Below are positions 61,945 through 64,000 of a DNA stretch of 64,000 bases, one piece after another (positions within the stretch are counted from its first letter, which is position 1; each line of letters begins with the position of its first letter). The notes under the pieces were generated by a model, which ran no database searches, was not told where the DNA came from, and saw nothing but the letters and a program-made list of their open reading frames with translations. This stretch comes from Bacteroidales bacterium UBA1715 (GTDB taxonomy: Bacteria > Bacteroidota > Bacteroidia > Bacteroidales > UBA1715). The stretch covers positions 194,574 through 258,573 of the forward strand of contig DCIX01000025.1 of NCBI GenBank assembly GCA_002317135.1, in the 5' to 3' direction. A program made the translations under genes and the position numbers.

Positions 61945-63684
61945 ATGAAAAAATATTTTCTACCCTTACTTGTAGTTTGCGGACTTTTAGGAGCAAATTC
62001 TTGCTCAAACAAAACAGAGCAAGCAGAACAAATTGCCACAGATACTACTTGGAAACAGCTTTCACTTCGTGAAAAGATTGGTCAAACAATGATGGTTACT
62101 GCCGACATGTATGCACAAAAACAAATCGGCGAAGGCAGTTTACAAACATTCTTGGAGAAATACCCTATCGGTGGTTTCTTTATGGCACAATGGCATTTTA
62201 CATACCAAAAACCTGACACATTATTATTCGAAACATTCATTCCAAGAATTATCCGTGAATACAATGCTGCCTCAAAACTTCCATTATTCATCAGCGAAGA
62301 CTTTGAGCGCGGTGCTGGATATAATTACAATACAGCCACAAAACTACCTGTAGAAATGGCAATTGGGGCAGCAAACGACACAGCTTTAGCATACGCACAC
62401 GGTAAAATTCTTGGAGTTGAAGCACGCGAAATGGGCTTCAACTGGGTACTTGCTCCTGTAAGCGACCTTAACATAAACCCTCTACACCCACTTGTAATCG
62501 AACGCTCGATTTCCGACGATGCAGACAGAGCGATTCCTTTGTTGCAAAGCCAAATGAAAGGTTTGCAAGACCAAAACATGATTACAACAGTGAAGCATTT
62601 CCCTGGCGATGGAGCAACTATCTGCGACCAACACCTTGTAACATCTGCCAACAATCTTTCATGGACAGATTGGCAAAAAAGCTATGGGAAAATTTTCAAG
62701 AAATTTATTGCAGAAAAAACACCTTCTATCATGGTTGGACACCTTCGTTTCCCTGCATACCAAAAAGCAGACACAATGAATGGCGATTTCCTTCCTGCTA
62801 CTCTCTCAAAAGAATTGATGCAAAATCTTCTTAAGAAAGAACTCGGCTACAAAGGTGTTGTGATTTCCGACGCATTGAACATGGGTGGCGGCTATGGTTT
62901 CTATGAATCTGAACTCGAAACAGCTGTTCAATGTTTCGTTGCCGGAGCCGACGTTGTCCTTTGGCCTCCACTTGGCTATATGGATACTATTGAAGCTCGT
63001 ATTCTTCGTGGCGAAATTCCAATGTCACGTCTCGACGATGCCGTAGAACGCGTATGGGCATTGCGCGAACGCTACAACTTGATTGACAAAGAAAATAGAA
63101 CACCAATAGCACAAGCAAAACCAGAAGGTTTTGACGCTTACACTAACGAACAACTTACAAAACTTGCAGAGAAAGCAGTTACTATGGTTCAAAACAAAGG
63201 CGGTCAACTTCCTTTGGATACAAATACGACAAAGAAAATTTTATTGGCAAACATCAGCCACAACGACTACACTGCTACTTTCGAGCCAATGAAGAAAGAA
63301 CTTGAAAGCAGAGGTTTCCAAGTTGATGTGAAACATAATCTTCACAAAGACGAATGGGAATGGCAATGGCACAGAATGCTTGAATACGACAAAGTTATCG
63401 TATGCTTCGAGAACCATTATTTCTCACCTATTGGTTCGCCACTTTTAAAAGATTACGAAGCATATTGCTTATGGACAATGGTAAAATTGCCAAAAGAAAA
63501 AGTTATCGGTGTCTCGTTCAGCAACCCATACTACAACAAATATTATCTAAACAAAAACTCCGTATTAATCAACGCATACAGCAGCGACGAATGGATGCAG
63601 AAAGCCGTTGTTAAAGTTCTTATGGGAGAATTACAACCAACAGCAACATCGCCTGTAAATTTGGATAATCCGATAATGAAATAA
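61945..63684 (+). CDS. GH3 beta-N-acetylhexosaminidase-like lipoprotein
   Basis: This 579-residue protein has a lipobox (GLLGANSCSNK), then a GH3 TIM barrel: KHFPGDGATICDQH, containing the NagZ-type Asp-x-His dyad, and GVVISDALNMGG with the nucleophile at about Asp309. A second, partly degenerate alpha/beta domain follows (about 400-575). Enzymes of this group split N-acetylglucosamine from peptidoglycan fragments or other glycans. A -7 box TATTTTTG is at 61915-61922. Confidence 0.88.
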   Translation: MKKYFLPLLVVCGLLGANSCSNKTEQAEQIATDTTWKQLSLREKIGQTMMVTADMYAQKQIGEGSLQTFLEKYPIGGFFMAQWHFTYQKPDTLLFETFIPRIIREYNAASKLPLFISEDFERGAGYNYNTATKLPVEMAIGAANDTALAYAHGKILGVEAREMGFNWVLAPVSDLNINPLHPLVIERSISDDADRAIPLLQSQMKGLQDQNMITTVKHFPGDGATICDQHLVTSANNLSWTDWQKSYGKIFKKFIAEKTPSIMVGHLRFPAYQKADTMNGDFLPATLSKELMQNLLKKELGYKGVVISDALNMGGGYGFYESELETAVQCFVAGADVVLWPPLGYMDTIEARILRGEIPMSRLDDAVERVWALRERYNLIDKENRTPIAQAKPEGFDAYTNEQLTKLAEKAVTMVQNKGGQLPLDTNTTKKILLANISHNDYTATFEPMKKELESRGFQVDVKHNLHKDEWEWQWHRMLEYDKVIVCFENHYFSPIGSPLLKDYEAYCLWTMVKLPKEKVIGVSFSNPYYNKYYLNKNSVLINAYSSDEWMQKAVVKVLMGELQPTATSPVNLDNPIMK

Positions 63685-63705
63685 CAGATTTCTGTAACGA
63701 AATAG

Positions 63706-63742
63706 AAACGCAGAATTCCTCACGGGGTTCTGCGTTTTTTGT
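63706..63742 (+). terminator. Terminator of the GH3 gene
   Basis: AAACGCAGAA pairs with TTCTGCGTTT, with an inner TCC/GGG pairing and a T-run after it. It is very similar to the terminator at 37635-37666. Confidence 0.85.
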
Positions 63743-63750
63743 ATAAATAT

Positions 63751-63842
63751 GCTCCGTTAGGAGCTATGCATCGATAGAAAAGATTGTTTCCATAGCAACA
63801 AAATTATTGGTTTGGAACTTGGCAGCCTACCTACGGCACGCC
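63751..63842. repeat. REP-like repeat, copy A
   Basis: It begins with the hairpin GCTCCGTTAGGAGC, continues TATGCATCGATAGAAAAGAT, then CATAGCAACAAAATTATTGG, and ends in a CTACGGCACGCC-type tail. Copy B at 63922 repeats it in the same orientation. Neither codes for protein. Confidence 0.8.
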
Positions 63843-63921
63843 ATCATAACATTATTGTCATGTTCTACCAAGACATTGCTCCTACGGAGCAAAAGGGTAT
63901 AATATCAATTCGCCATGAACA

Positions 63922-64000
63922 GCTCCGTTAGGAGCTTTGTATCGGTAGAAAAGATTATTCCCATAGCAACAAAATCATTGGTTTGAAACCAAGCAGCGTA
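63922..64000. repeat. REP-like repeat, copy B (cut by the window edge)
   Basis: Same order as copy A: GCTCCGTTAGGAGC, GTATCGGTAGAAAAGAT, CATAGCAACAAAATCATTGG and AAGCAGCGTA at the edge. Over the visible 79 bases it is clearly homologous to copy A with scattered differences. Between the copies, at about 63878-63892, another hairpin of the same kind (TGCTCCTACGGAGCA) is present. Confidence 0.8.

Overview
This 64-kb window is chromosomal DNA from an AT-rich member of the Bacteroidota, most likely the order Bacteroidales. The evidence is the promoter type (-33 TTTG, a 19-21 bp spacer, -7 TAnnTTTG), secreted proteins with type IX secretion C-terminal domains, gliding-type C-terminal domains, lipoproteins, LytTR/LytS regulator pairs and weak Shine-Dalgarno sites. 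No rRNA, CRISPR array, integrase or prophage was seen. I cannot name a genus.

Layout. 0-3.4 kb: the end of a lamin-tail surface protein, an MscS channel, a lipoprotein and a REP-type tyrosine transposase carrying a perfect palindrome in its own reading frame. 3.4-8.6 kb: the F-ATPase operon atpB-E-F-H-A-G, without atpD and atpC. 8.6-11.1 kb: an ABC ATPase, ubiX, a Skp/OmpH-like protein and tadA. 11.1-12.4 kb: a small accessory patch with an HNH nuclease remnant, a candidate structured RNA, a PD-(D/E)XK nuclease-like gene and a truncated small gene. 12.5-22.7 kb: mostly housekeeping (aspS, a TolB-like propeller, an aminopeptidase P, a LytTR/LytS pair, greA with a hairpin leader, a HIT protein, a polysaccharide deacetylase, aroC).

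22.7-26.5 kb is accessory: a retropepsin with a small partner gene, then an operon of a VWA-like lipoprotein, a coiled-coil membrane protein, a TerB-like protein and a frameshifted DUF3761-like gene, followed by a 6S-sized hairpin RNA candidate. lysA, a stand-alone tRNA-Pro and a 1715-residue type IX cargo follow. 34.7-41.1 kb holds a secreted nuclease, a lichenase-like GH16, and a tightly overlapped POT-queH-glycosyltransferase operon. 41.2-50.1 kb is the main defence-like region: a Type II restriction-modification pair, a DUF262/DUF1524 (GmrSD-like) gene coupled to a membrane gene, a 37-residue-repeat protein, and an XRE repressor facing an AAA+ ATPase. The promoters of the last two share the operator GTAACA-N4-TGTTAC, present as three tandem copies at the ATPase promoter. 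50.3-64 kb: glnS, sufC-sufD (no sufB), an AraC regulator with a membrane sensor beside a 1282-residue type IX cargo, a second LytTR/LytS pair, a GH3 glycosidase, and two copies of a REP-like repeat at the edge.

Common threads are envelope and secretion functions, signal transduction, and small mobile or defence modules placed between core genes. Function is assigned by reading protein motifs; no database search was possible.
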